A stretch of DNA of 64,000 nucleotides, taken from the NCBI RefSeq assembly GCF_014174475.1, contig NZ_JACJUD010000001.1:930001-994000 (forward strand), written 5' to 3'. Under the pieces are notes generated by a model, which had not been told where the DNA came from, made no database searches, and saw only the letters and a list, made by a program, of their open reading frames with translations. Source of the DNA: Aquipseudomonas ullengensis (GTDB taxonomy: Bacteria; Pseudomonadota; Gammaproteobacteria; Pseudomonadales; Pseudomonadaceae). Below are positions 1-8,911 of this stretch, piece by piece. The position numbers and the translations under genes are program-made. How positions within the stretch are numbered: position 1 is the stretch's first letter; every line of letters starts with the position of its first letter.

Positions 1-1
1 C

Positions 2-193
2 TACTACACCATCGAACTGGAAGACGCGGTGATCGTCGACGTGCAGTCGCGCATGCCCAACTGCCAGGACCCGGGCATGGCCCACTTCACCCACCTGGAA
101 GACGTCTACTTCACCTACCGCAAGATCGTCTGGACCCACGAAGTGTCTGGCACTTCGGGCTCCGACGACTGGCGCTCGCCGATCTCCGCCTGA
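2..193 (+). CDS. hcp: Hcp (TssD) T6SS tube protein, 3' end only
   Basis: The window opens inside this gene. The readable 63 residues begin YYTIELEDAVIVDVQSRMPN and include the Hcp hallmark stretch HFTHLEDVYFTYRKIVWTHE, ending in a TGA stop. Hcp forms stacked hexameric rings that make the inner tube of the T6SS and is secreted on firing. It lies directly upstream of vgrG on the same strand with a strong hairpin in between, the usual hcp-vgrG arrangement. The start, promoter and first ~100 residues are outside the window, so nothing can be said about its regulation. The family call is secure from the C-terminal motif. Which T6SS it serves is inferred: the only T6SS core in the window lacks its own hcp. 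Confidence 0.93.
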   Translation, partial: YYTIELEDAVIVDVQSRMPNCQDPGMAHFTHLEDVYFTYRKIVWTHEVSGTSGSDDWRSPISA

Positions 194-301
194 CTCCGGT
201 CGCCTCTCGGCGACAGCGTAAATTTGCGCCCCGCATCAACGCAGCGCACCACGCAGTCGTCGAGAATGCACCGGACTGCAGGGAAGCAGACCGTAACACC
301 C

Positions 302-328
302 GCAGCGGCCAGGCCTCCTGGCCGCTGC
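302..328 (+). terminator. Hairpin between hcp and vgrG
   Basis: A perfect 12-bp inverted repeat (GCAGCGGCCAGG at 302-313, CCTGGCCGCTGC at 317-328) with a 3-nt loop lies between the hcp stop and the vgrG ribosome binding site. Only a short TTT follows, so it is more likely an attenuator or mRNA-end stabiliser than a full terminator. It fits the need for many more Hcp than VgrG subunits. Confidence 0.6.
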
Positions 329-350
329 CATTTCGGCAAGAGGAACAAGG

Positions 351-2411
351 ATGTTCGCCCCCGCCAACCAGACCCATTTCAGCCTGAGCATCGACGGCGT
401 CGCGCACGATCTACAGGTGCTCGAATTCACCGGGCATGAAGCCCTCAGCCAGCCCTTCACGTTCAACCTGGAATTGGTCAGCGAACAGCCTGATCTCGAT
501 TTGCAAAGCCTGCTGCACCAGCGCGCTTTCCTTGCCCTGTCCGCCCAGGGCGGCGGCATCCACGGCTACATCCAGCAGGTGGGACGCGGCGAATCCGGCA
601 AACGCCTAAACCGCTACCAACTGGTCCTGCGCCCGCAACTGGCCTACCTGGCCCATCGCAACAACCAGCGCATCTTCCAGCAGCTCAGCGTGGCCGAAAT
701 CATCGCCATGATTCTGGAAGAACACGGCATCCAGCGCGGCGCCTACCGCTTCCAGCTCGGCGCCAGCTATCCCAAACGCGACTACTGCGTGCAATACGAC
801 GAGAGCGACCTGCACTTCATCCAGCGCCTGTGCGAGGAAGAAGGCATCCACTACCACTTCCAGCACAGCCAGGACGGCCATGTGCTGGTCTTCGCCGACG
901 ACCAGACCGCCTTCCCGCGCCTGGCCCCGGTGGCCTATCAGCAGGACTCCGGCCTGGTCGCCGATGAGCCGGTGATCAAGCGCTTTGGCCTGCGCCTGGC
1001 CACTCGCACCAGCCGCGTCACCCGCCGTGACTACGATTTCGAGAAACCGCGACTGCAACTCGAGGCTGCACACAAGGGCGAGGCCAAACTCGACCTGGAA
1101 GACTATGACTACCCCGGCCGCTTCACCGAGCGCCCCCGCGGCAAGCACCTGGCGCAACGCAGCCTGGAACGCCACCGCGCCGACTACCAGCTGGCCGAAG
1201 GCCAGAGCGACCAGCCCCTGCTGCTCAGCGGCCACTTCCTCGAACTGGCCAGCCACCCGCGCAGCGACTGGAACCAGCTGTGGCTGCTCAACGAGATCCA
1301 CCACGAAGGCAAACAGCCGCAGGTGCTGGAAGAGTCGGTGACCAGCTTCCTCGGCGCGCGCAAGGAAACAGAAGGCGCCGAGGACGGCTTCCACCAGGGC
1401 TACCGCAACCGCTTCAGTGCCACCCCCTGGGACATTCCCTACCGCCCGCCCCTGCAACATCCCAAGCCACGCATCCTCGGCAGCCAGAGCGCCGTGGTCA
1501 CCGGCCCCAAAGGTGAGGAGATCCACTGCGATCAGTACGGCCGGGTGAAAGTGCAGTTCCACTGGGACCGCGAAGGCCAGGCCGACGACAAGACCAGCTG
1601 CTGGCTACGCGTCTCCAGTAGCTGGGCCGGCGACCGCTACGGTGCTATCGCCATTCCGCGAGTGGGCATGGAAGTGCTGGTGACCTTCCTCGAAGGTGAT
1701 CCCGACCAGCCGCTGCTCACCGGCTGCCTGTACCACGCCGAACATGTGGTGCCCTACGACCTGCCGGCGCACAAGACCCGCACGGTGTTCAAGACCCTCA
1801 GCTCGCCCGGTGGTGGCGGCTACAACGAACTGCGCATCGAAGACCGCAAAGGCCAGGAACAGATCTACCTGCACGCGCAGAAGGACTGGGACGAAAACGT
1901 CGAGCACGACCAGAAGATCCGCATCGGCCACGAGCGCCACGACACGGTCGAAGCCAACAGCTACACCGAACTGAAGGCCGAGGAACACCGCACCACCCAC
2001 TCCGACCGCAAGGTGGAAATCCGCGCCAACGACCACCTCAGCGTGGCCAACAACCAGCACGTGAAGATCGGCACCGGCCAGTTCGTCGAAGCCGGCAACG
2101 AGATCCACCTCAACGCCGGCCTGAAGATCGTCCTCGAAGCCGGCAGCGAACTGACCCTCAAGGCCGGCGGCAGCTTCGTCAAACTGGATGCCAGCGGCAT
2201 CACCCTCAGCGGCGCGACGGTGAAGATCAACTCGGGAGGCAGTCCAGGGAGCGGTTCGGGGGCAGCTCCCATACTGCCCGGCAAAGTGCAGCAGGCTGCC
2301 ACAGACAAGGCAGGCGCCCTGCTTACACCGGCACAGGTCCAGACCCTGAAGCGCAACGCGCCGTTCTGCGAAGAATGCGCGAAGTGCAAGGACGGCGCCT
2401 GTGCGATCTGA
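351..2411 (+). CDS. vgrG: VgrG (TssI) T6SS spike protein
   Basis: This 686-residue protein is the trimeric spike that caps the Hcp tube. Residues 1-370 form the gp27/phage-D-like region. The gp5 OB-fold follows from about residue 376 (VVTGPKGEEIHCDQYGRVKV, then WAGDRYGAIAIPRVGMEVLV). A DUF2345-like beta-helix runs from about 475 to 640. A short tail after it has four closely spaced cysteines (FCEECAKCKDGACAI), which ordinary VgrGs lack. There is no fused enzymatic domain, so cargo is carried by partner proteins. The start is ATG 351, nine bases after AGAGGA. The end overlaps the DUF4123 adaptor gene by 11 bp, which implies translational coupling. The cysteine tail may dock the adaptor or bind metal, but that is inference. 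Confidence 0.96.
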   Translation: MFAPANQTHFSLSIDGVAHDLQVLEFTGHEALSQPFTFNLELVSEQPDLDLQSLLHQRAFLALSAQGGGIHGYIQQVGRGESGKRLNRYQLVLRPQLAYLAHRNNQRIFQQLSVAEIIAMILEEHGIQRGAYRFQLGASYPKRDYCVQYDESDLHFIQRLCEEEGIHYHFQHSQDGHVLVFADDQTAFPRLAPVAYQQDSGLVADEPVIKRFGLRLATRTSRVTRRDYDFEKPRLQLEAAHKGEAKLDLEDYDYPGRFTERPRGKHLAQRSLERHRADYQLAEGQSDQPLLLSGHFLELASHPRSDWNQLWLLNEIHHEGKQPQVLEESVTSFLGARKETEGAEDGFHQGYRNRFSATPWDIPYRPPLQHPKPRILGSQSAVVTGPKGEEIHCDQYGRVKVQFHWDREGQADDKTSCWLRVSSSWAGDRYGAIAIPRVGMEVLVTFLEGDPDQPLLTGCLYHAEHVVPYDLPAHKTRTVFKTLSSPGGGGYNELRIEDRKGQEQIYLHAQKDWDENVEHDQKIRIGHERHDTVEANSYTELKAEEHRTTHSDRKVEIRANDHLSVANNQHVKIGTGQFVEAGNEIHLNAGLKIVLEAGSELTLKAGGSFVKLDASGITLSGATVKINSGGSPGSGSGAAPILPGKVQQAATDKAGALLTPAQVQTLKRNAPFCEECAKCKDGACAI

Positions 2412-3144
2412 GCCCAAAAACCTGCGCGACTGGCTGAACCAGCAAGACCTCGGCGCTGACCGTCACCTGTATGTGGTGATAGGCAACGCCAGCGACGCCA
2501 ATCCGTTGCAAGCCTACTACCAGCAACACTCCATCATCGCCCCTCTACCCATCTGGGGCGGCACGCCCTACGAGGGCTGGCACGACGTGATGCCGTATCT
2601 GGGTGAGCTAGGCAGCAACAGCAGCTTTCTCGACTGGGCCGAAAGCGAATCCCTGCAGGACTGGGGCTGGCTGGCAACTTCGCCCTATTCCCCAGAGGTC
2701 GTCCTCGATCATCTGCGCAGCCTGACTCAGGCCCGCATGCCTGACGGCACAGAGGTCTTCTTCCGCCACTGGGACGGTCGTCACTTGCTGCCGATCCTGC
2801 AGCATCTGGGTAGTAGTGCCACTGGCCTGCTGCCGGTGTTCGACCACTACCTGATCAACGGCACTGCCTTGGCCATCAGCCTTCCGCCGCTGCCGGCTGC
2901 ACGCAAATACCCCTGGTGGGAAGTGCCCAAGGCAATGATGGATGCACTCACCGCGGCAGACCCCAGCACCGTCATCGACAACCTCATGCAGTGGCTGCAG
3001 GAAGAGCATGCCGAACTGTATTTCACCGCACCGGAACGCAACCTGCGGCAAAAGGTCGAGCGCTTCGTGCGTCGTACCGCCCTCACGGAAGACAACTACA
3101 CCGGGCGCCTGATAGCCCATCTGGAAGATGAGGCTACCCAATGA
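2401..3144 (+). CDS. DUF4123 T6SS effector chaperone/adaptor (Tap/TEC type)
   Basis: This 247-residue protein has the DUF4123 pattern: an N-terminal region with YVVIGNASDANPLQAYY and a conserved middle with LRSLTQARMPDGTEVFFRHWDGRHLLPIL. DUF4123 proteins are adaptors that load a specific effector onto its cognate VgrG and are not secreted themselves. It starts at GTG 2401, inside the last codons of vgrG, with AAGGA about nine bases upstream. It ends with an ATGA overlap onto the Rhs gene. This vgrG-adaptor-effector order is standard for such cargo, so the Rhs protein is very likely its client. No catalytic motif was seen. Confidence 0.9.
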   Translation: MRSEPKNLRDWLNQQDLGADRHLYVVIGNASDANPLQAYYQQHSIIAPLPIWGGTPYEGWHDVMPYLGELGSNSSFLDWAESESLQDWGWLATSPYSPEVVLDHLRSLTQARMPDGTEVFFRHWDGRHLLPILQHLGSSATGLLPVFDHYLINGTALAISLPPLPAARKYPWWEVPKAMMDALTAADPSTVIDNLMQWLQEEHAELYFTAPERNLRQKVERFVRRTALTEDNYTGRLIAHLEDEATQ

Positions 3145-6100
3145 GCTTTGTGATCGGTTCCCTATTCGGCAGCCTGACTGCCACGCAACCCGACATCAAG
3201 GAGATCCTCGGGGACTTCAAGACCTGCCTGACGGACTACCGCGATATCTCCGAGGCCTGGTACGGCGGCGTGCTGGATGCCGACCAGCAGTTCAAGGTCG
3301 GTGATGAGGTCGACACCCAGGACAAGGACGGCAAGGATCCGGCCATCCTCTATGCCACCTGCCCGGCCAACGGCAAGCTCACCCTTATCCACAGCTTCGA
3401 GGCCGCCCGCTTCGTGCCCATCGGCAATACCCCCGTGCAACTGGTCCCCGTCAAGAAAGGCTGGGCCTATGACGACACGCTGGGGCCGGTCATCCACACC
3501 ACCATCGGCCCGACCGGTATCAAGGTCATCGATAACTGCAAGCCCGGGCAACAGTACAAGATCACCTTCTTCCCTAACCCGACGCGGGCCCAGGTCGACA
3601 CGCTGTTCAACTCCTACCAGGGCGTGATCGGCCAGTTGCAAGGCTGGCTGCAAACCGAGTGGAGCACAGACTTTCTCCCGCTCTGGCAGACGCACAACAA
3701 CGCCAATATGGACGCGCGCGTGCGGCAACAGATGGAAGCCGCATGGAAGGGCTTTCTCAAGGTCATCATGGGCCTGTGGGATGACATCAAGAGCCTCTAC
3801 AACCTGATCGCCCACCCACGGGAAAACTACGAAAAGCTGCGCAAGTTCTTCACCGAGGAAGAGATCAAGCGCATCTACAACGCCTCCAAGGACGCGCTGC
3901 ATAACGCACTGTTGATCGCCAGCGACGAACCGCTGATGTGGATTTACATTGCCGCCATCGTCGCCTGGATCAAGATGCTGCCGCCACAGACCTGCATCGA
4001 GGTGCTCGCCGAGCTGAGCGGCGAAGTGCTGCTGAATATCCTTCTCGGGGTCGTACTCACCGGCGGCATCGGCCTGGCCGTACGCGTCGGGACCAAGGCA
4101 CTGAAGGCCGCGAAAGGCGGCAAAGTGCTCAAGCTGATCGAAGACTTCACCGCCATGCTGATGAACATCAGCAAGGGCCACTCGGCCCCCCATGCGACCG
4201 CCTCCAAGCCCCTGCTTGCCCATGGCAGCGGCGCTATGCAGCCAGCGCGCAAGGCCACCGTGGAGATCAAGCCCGCGACACCCGCGACCAGTGCTACACC
4301 TCCGGCCAAGCCAGGTTCCGGTGGCGTGAGCAAGCCTGCTGGGCGCAGTGCCGCCAGCGCACCGGGCAAACCTTCGACGCCTGCCACCAAACCCAGTGGC
4401 GGAACCGGACAGATTGAGCCGGACGCCTCGCTACACACCCGCAACAAGCCACAGAACGCCACCAGTCTCAAGCAGGTGGAGCATGTCGACGACGCCTCCA
4501 GCCCCGCCAAGACACCCAACGACAAACCGGCGGATCATGCCGACAAGACCTGCACCAACAACTGCCCGGTGTCCATGGTTACCGGCGAGGAGTTGCTGAC
4601 CCTCACCGACGGTGAACTGGACGGCGTATTGGCCTTCCCCTGGGCGCGCCTGTACCGCACCAGTGCCGCCGAGATCGATAGCGGCCTGGGTTATGGCTGG
4701 AGCCACAGCCTGGCGCACCGCCTGGATCTGCAAGGCGACAGCCTGGTCTGGACCGACCACGAGAATCGCCGCACCACCTTCCCGGTACCCAGCGAGCAGC
4801 GCCCGGCAATTACCAATCGCCTGTCGCGGGCCGCCATCTATCTAGGCGAAGACCCCACCGAACTGATCCTCGCGCAAGCCGGCAAGGTCCCACGTTTCTA
4901 CCACTTCCGCCGCGACGCCCAGGGCGGTTACCTGATCGCCATCAGCGATGCCTACGGCAATCGTCTGCAGCTCAGTCGCGATCTGGTTGGCCGTCTGCAC
5001 CGCCTCAGCAACAACGGCGGCCGTGCCCTGCTGCTGCGCTACGAGGGCCGGCGTATCGCCGCCGTCGACTACCAGGTTCGCCGCCCGTCCGACACCGAAG
5101 AAGCCTCCTGGCAAACGGTGCAGACACTGGTGCGCTATCGCTACAACGAAGCCGGCCAGCTGCTCGAAGCCAGCAACGCCCTGGACGAGACGGAGCACTA
5201 CCGCTACGACAACCGCAACGTCATCCTCCAGCGCCAGCTGGCGGGCGGCGCCGCGTTCTTCTGGCAATGGCAGGGCGAAGGCAAGCAGGCGCGCTGCGTG
5301 CATCACTGGGCCAACTTCAGCCAGATGGATGCCCGCTACACCTGGGACGACAAGGGCAGCGTCACTGTGCGCAACGCCGATGGCAGTGAGGAAACCTACG
5401 TCCACGACGAAAATGCCCGTCTGGTACGGCAGGTCGATCCGGACGGTGCGGAAACCCTCAAAGCCTATGACGACAAGGGCCAGTTGATCGCCGAGAAGAA
5501 CCCGCTCGGCGCCATCACCGAATACCGCTACGACGAGGCCGGCCGCCTGGAAACGGTGATTCCTGCCGAAGACGAGCCCACCCACTTCAGCTACTTCGAT
5601 GGCTACGTACGCACCGTGCGCCGTGGCAAGGCGCTGTGGAAGTACGAGCGCAACGACCAGGGCGACATTACCGAACAAACCGACCCGCATGGCCACACCA
5701 CGCACTACCGCTACGACACTCAGGGTCGCCTGCTGGATATCCGCCATCCCGACGGCAGCCAGCACTGCCTGACATGGAACCCACAAGGTCAACTGATCGA
5801 AGAGCGCCTGCCCAATGGCGGCGAGCGCCGCTACCGCTACGACGCCATGGGCCGGCAGATCACCCGTCAGGACGAGAGCGGCGCCATCACCCACTACCAG
5901 TGGGATGCCGTCGGCCGTCTAAACCAGCTCACCCTGCCCGGTGGCGCTACCCGCGCCTACACCTACAACGCCTACAGCAAGGTCACCGGCGAGCGCGACG
6001 AACTCGGCCGCGTGACCCGCTACGAATATGCCGATGGCCTGCACCTGGTCAGCCGCCGCATCAACCCCGACGGCAGCCAACTGCGCTACCGCTACGACAA

Positions 6101-8081
6101 CGCCCGCCTGCTGCTCACCGGCATCGAGAACGAACGCGGCGAGCACTACAGCCTGGATTACTACCCCAACGGCCTGATCCAGCGCGAAACTGCCTTCGAC
6201 GGCCGCACCACCGCCTACGCCTATGACCTCAACGGCCATCTGATCGAGAAGAAGGAATACGCCGAGGACGGCAGCGAACGCATCACCGCCTACCAGCGCG
6301 ACGGCGACGGTCGCTTGCTGGTTAAAACCCTGGCCGACGGCGAGCAGATCCACTACGCCTACGACAGCCTCGGCCGCCTGGTCAGCGTCGACGACGGCCA
6401 ATGGCCGCTGGCCTACGGCTACGACCTGCAGGATCGCCTCATCGAGGAGCACCAGGGCTGGAGCACCCTGCGCTACGAGTACGACGCCACCGGCCAGCTC
6501 AGCCATTGCCGGCTACCGGACGGCAGTCGCCTGGACTATCGCCGCCAGGCTGGCGGCAACCTCGTCGGCATCGACCTCAACGGCCACCCGCTGACGACCC
6601 ACCAGTACGGCGTCGGTGGCCGCGAGCAATTCCGCCAGCAAGGCGCGCTGCTCAGCACATACCAGTACGACGAGCAGGGCCGCCTACTCGCCCACAGTGT
6701 TCGCCAGGAGCAACGCGACCTCCTGCAGCGCCATTACCGCTACGACGCCAACGGCAACCTCGCCGGCATCGACGACTCCCGCAAGGGCAGCAAAAGCTAC
6801 CACTACGACCCGCTGGATCGCCTGGTAGCGGTGCGCGGCGATATCCCGGAAAGCTTCGCCCACGACCCCGCCGGTACCCTGCTGGCGCAGACCAGCCACC
6901 ACGCCGGCAACCTGGCCAACGTCAAAGGCAACCGCCTGCTGATGCAGGGCGATAGCCACTACGACTACGACGTTTACGGCAACCTCGTGCGTGAACGCCG
7001 GGGCGCCGGGCAGAAGCTGGTCACCGAGTACCGCTACGACTGTCAGCACCGCCTGATCGGCGCCAGCCTGCCCAACGGCAGCCAGGTGCAATACCGCTAC
7101 GACGCCTTCGGCCGACGCATCGCCAAGGTCGTCGACGGCAAGATCAGCGAATTTCTCTGGCAAGGCGAACGCCTGATCGCCGAGAGCGGCCCGGCGCACT
7201 ACCGCAGCTATATCTACGAACCTGGCACCTTCCGCCCCCTGGTCATGCTCCAGGGTGAAGGCGCAGCGGCCGAACCCTTCTACTACCAGCTCGACCACCT
7301 TGGCACCCCGCTGGAACTCACCAGCACTGCCGGTGAAATCCTCTGGTCGGCGCAATACCGTGCCTACGGCAACGTCGCCAAACTGGAAATCGCCGATCTC
7401 GACAACCCGCTGCGCTTCCAAGGCCAGTATTTCGACGCCGAAACCGGCCTGCACTACAACCGCCACCGTTACTACAATCCCAGCACGGGATCGTTCCTGA
7501 CGCCGGACCCGATCAAGCTGGCGGGTGGGCTCAATAACTACCGGTACGTGCCTAATCCGACGGGGTGGGTGGATCCGCTGGGCCTAAACAACTGCCCAGA
7601 AGTAAATGGAAATAGTCGAGGGGTTACTGATGATCCTTTAGAAAATGCAGCAGCAAATGATGGTTCTCCAAACACACCCACACCTGAAGGTGAAAACGGG
7701 TATTTATACAGGGGTGACACGCGCAAACCGGAGGTTATATTTGAAGAAGGGTTTAGACCTCTAGGAGTCAGTGAAGATTTGAACGCACATGTTTATGACA
7801 ACAAAACTCCCCCCAGCATATTTGTAAGCACATCTACCGACAAAGATGTGGGAATTGATTTCGGAACCGCATACCGGACAAAGAAAGGATACCTTTATAT
7901 ACTTCGGAGAGTAGATGGCCGGGACGTAAATAAGGAATTAGGGAAAGCCGTGCCATTCCCCGAAGAAAAAGAAATTGCTATTCCTGGCGGCGTGGGCAGC
8001 AAAGACATTCTAGGAGTTACACCGCTGAACGCCGATGGAAGCTATATTGGCTACTCAATCCCTAACCCCAAGGCAAAATAG
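3141..8081 (+). CDS. Rhs/YD-repeat T6SS effector with cholera-toxin-like ADP-ribosyltransferase C-terminal toxin
   Basis: This 1646-residue polymorphic toxin has five parts. Residues 1-250 are an N-terminal region without a recognisable PAAR motif. Hydrophobic segments near 260-330 (LMWIYIAAIVAWIKML, LLNILLGVVLTGGIGLAV) may be membrane-inserting. A Pro/Ala/Thr/Lys-rich linker spans about 350-455. The Rhs cage starts near 465 (CPVSMVTGEELLTL, DUF6531-like) and carries dozens of YRYD-type repeats. It ends at TPDPIKLAGGLNNYRYV...WVDPLGL-1482, the self-cleaving aspartyl-protease junction of Rhs proteins. The last ~164 residues are the toxin and match cholera toxin A1 in order: LYRGDTR (Arg1524), FVSTST (Ser1563-Thr-Ser) and PEEKEIAIPGG (Glu1609-x-Glu1611). 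This is the R-S-E set of arginine-type ADP-ribosyltransferases. Base composition turns AT-rich exactly at the toxin, a sign of toxin-module exchange. P. aeruginosa RhsP2 is a known Rhs ADP-ribosyltransferase effector; orthology is not shown here. Confidence 0.92.
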   Translation: MSFVIGSLFGSLTATQPDIKEILGDFKTCLTDYRDISEAWYGGVLDADQQFKVGDEVDTQDKDGKDPAILYATCPANGKLTLIHSFEAARFVPIGNTPVQLVPVKKGWAYDDTLGPVIHTTIGPTGIKVIDNCKPGQQYKITFFPNPTRAQVDTLFNSYQGVIGQLQGWLQTEWSTDFLPLWQTHNNANMDARVRQQMEAAWKGFLKVIMGLWDDIKSLYNLIAHPRENYEKLRKFFTEEEIKRIYNASKDALHNALLIASDEPLMWIYIAAIVAWIKMLPPQTCIEVLAELSGEVLLNILLGVVLTGGIGLAVRVGTKALKAAKGGKVLKLIEDFTAMLMNISKGHSAPHATASKPLLAHGSGAMQPARKATVEIKPATPATSATPPAKPGSGGVSKPAGRSAASAPGKPSTPATKPSGGTGQIEPDASLHTRNKPQNATSLKQVEHVDDASSPAKTPNDKPADHADKTCTNNCPVSMVTGEELLTLTDGELDGVLAFPWARLYRTSAAEIDSGLGYGWSHSLAHRLDLQGDSLVWTDHENRRTTFPVPSEQRPAITNRLSRAAIYLGEDPTELILAQAGKVPRFYHFRRDAQGGYLIAISDAYGNRLQLSRDLVGRLHRLSNNGGRALLLRYEGRRIAAVDYQVRRPSDTEEASWQTVQTLVRYRYNEAGQLLEASNALDETEHYRYDNRNVILQRQLAGGAAFFWQWQGEGKQARCVHHWANFSQMDARYTWDDKGSVTVRNADGSEETYVHDENARLVRQVDPDGAETLKAYDDKGQLIAEKNPLGAITEYRYDEAGRLETVIPAEDEPTHFSYFDGYVRTVRRGKALWKYERNDQGDITEQTDPHGHTTHYRYDTQGRLLDIRHPDGSQHCLTWNPQGQLIEERLPNGGERRYRYDAMGRQITRQDESGAITHYQWDAVGRLNQLTLPGGATRAYTYNAYSKVTGERDELGRVTRYEYADGLHLVSRRINPDGSQLRYRYDNARLLLTGIENERGEHYSLDYYPNGLIQRETAFDGRTTAYAYDLNGHLIEKKEYAEDGSERITAYQRDGDGRLLVKTLADGEQIHYAYDSLGRLVSVDDGQWPLAYGYDLQDRLIEEHQGWSTLRYEYDATGQLSHCRLPDGSRLDYRRQAGGNLVGIDLNGHPLTTHQYGVGGREQFRQQGALLSTYQYDEQGRLLAHSVRQEQRDLLQRHYRYDANGNLAGIDDSRKGSKSYHYDPLDRLVAVRGDIPESFAHDPAGTLLAQTSHHAGNLANVKGNRLLMQGDSHYDYDVYGNLVRERRGAGQKLVTEYRYDCQHRLIGASLPNGSQVQYRYDAFGRRIAKVVDGKISEFLWQGERLIAESGPAHYRSYIYEPGTFRPLVMLQGEGAAAEPFYYQLDHLGTPLELTSTAGEILWSAQYRAYGNVAKLEIADLDNPLRFQGQYFDAETGLHYNRHRYYNPSTGSFLTPDPIKLAGGLNNYRYVPNPTGWVDPLGLNNCPEVNGNSRGVTDDPLENAAANDGSPNTPTPEGENGYLYRGDTRKPEVIFEEGFRPLGVSEDLNAHVYDNKTPPSIFVSTSTDKDVGIDFGTAYRTKKGYLYILRRVDGRDVNKELGKAVPFPEEKEIAIPGGVGSKDILGVTPLNADGSYIGYSIPNPKAK

Positions 8082-8084
8082 GAA

Positions 8085-8477
8085 ATGGAAAACGTAAGCC
8101 TAGAAGTGGTCTTCAATAATAAGATAGAAAAAGTAGAGCTAACTTATTCCGAGCAACCTGCATCAGTTAGCGTAGCCTTCGCTGACGGGTCAAAGTTTAC
8201 TGGCACAGGAGCAGATATATTCTCATCTTTCTTAAATTTACGCGAAACATTGCCCGGCTATATTTTTCAATGCAAGGGATCAAAGATCAATGTTCACCCC
8301 TCCAGAATGTCAAGTCAGATGGGGGGCGGATTGATTGCATATGAACTATCACTAGGATCCCAAGCAAAACGGAGCAACCTAGTAAATATATTTACTCCGG
8401 ACTCTGTGGAGAGCGAAGTCTCCGTCACAGAGCAGCGTAATTTCTTCAAGAAATGGATACAGTCACTATCTGAATAG
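8085..8477 (+). CDS. Putative immunity protein to the Rhs ADP-ribosyltransferase toxin
   Basis: This 130-residue protein has no signal peptide and no membrane segment, so it is probably cytoplasmic. It begins MENVSLEVVFNNKIEKVELT and is rich in predicted beta strands. I do not recognise a family. The call rests on position. It starts three bases after the Rhs stop, with a Shine-Dalgarno (AGGA) overlapping that stop. It shares the low-GC composition of the toxin module, not of the Rhs cage. Cognate immunity genes sit exactly there in Rhs loci. A cytoplasmic location fits a toxin acting on an intracellular target. It would act by binding the toxin domain or by reversing its modification; the sequence does not say which. 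Confidence 0.7.
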   Translation: MENVSLEVVFNNKIEKVELTYSEQPASVSVAFADGSKFTGTGADIFSSFLNLRETLPGYIFQCKGSKINVHPSRMSSQMGGGLIAYELSLGSQAKRSNLVNIFTPDSVESEVSVTEQRNFFKKWIQSLSE

Positions 8478-8911
8478 ACTATATAAATAACAAATCCAAC
8501 AACAATCAGACCACGACTTTCAACTGCCCCCTCGAGTAACGCGCCCTATTCATTTACTTCACCGAAAGCCCAATTACAGGGCAGCGAATGGGGCAGAATT
8601 ATTGGCGGACAACCCATATCGCATGCTACTAGAAAATAAATCTCTTCCTTCCTACTTTCACAAGGAACTTGACGGTAAAGAGAACCCGGCAGTTAGGATT
8701 GAAGCATCAGGAGCTGGCAGAAGGTACAAATCAAATAGGCGGAACCCGCAACCCCCTAAGATATGAAGGGGGTACAAGTTAAACTTTACAGACACACCAC
8801 AGGCATGCTGCTCACGGCATTACCCGTGGAAAACGTTAACCCTAACGATCCCGCCTAGCGGCACACATTTTAAACCAAATGTAGGATATTTCTTAGGTGG
8901 TATTTAGATTT
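8478..8911 (+). other. Gene-free AT-rich stretch with possible decayed coding fragments
   Basis: There is no intact gene in these 434 bases, but two short open frames look protein-like. One is open from about 8487 to 8637 and reads ...SFTSPKAQLQGSEWGRIIGG... to a stop. The other, in a different frame, runs from about 8592 to 8765 (LENKSLPSYFHKELDGKENP...). Neither has a convincing start or ribosome binding site. They may be remnants of a displaced Rhs toxin tip or immunity gene, which often lie behind active Rhs modules. That origin is speculation. The last bases (TAGGTGG, 8894-8900) serve as ribosome binding site for the next gene. Confidence 0.3.
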
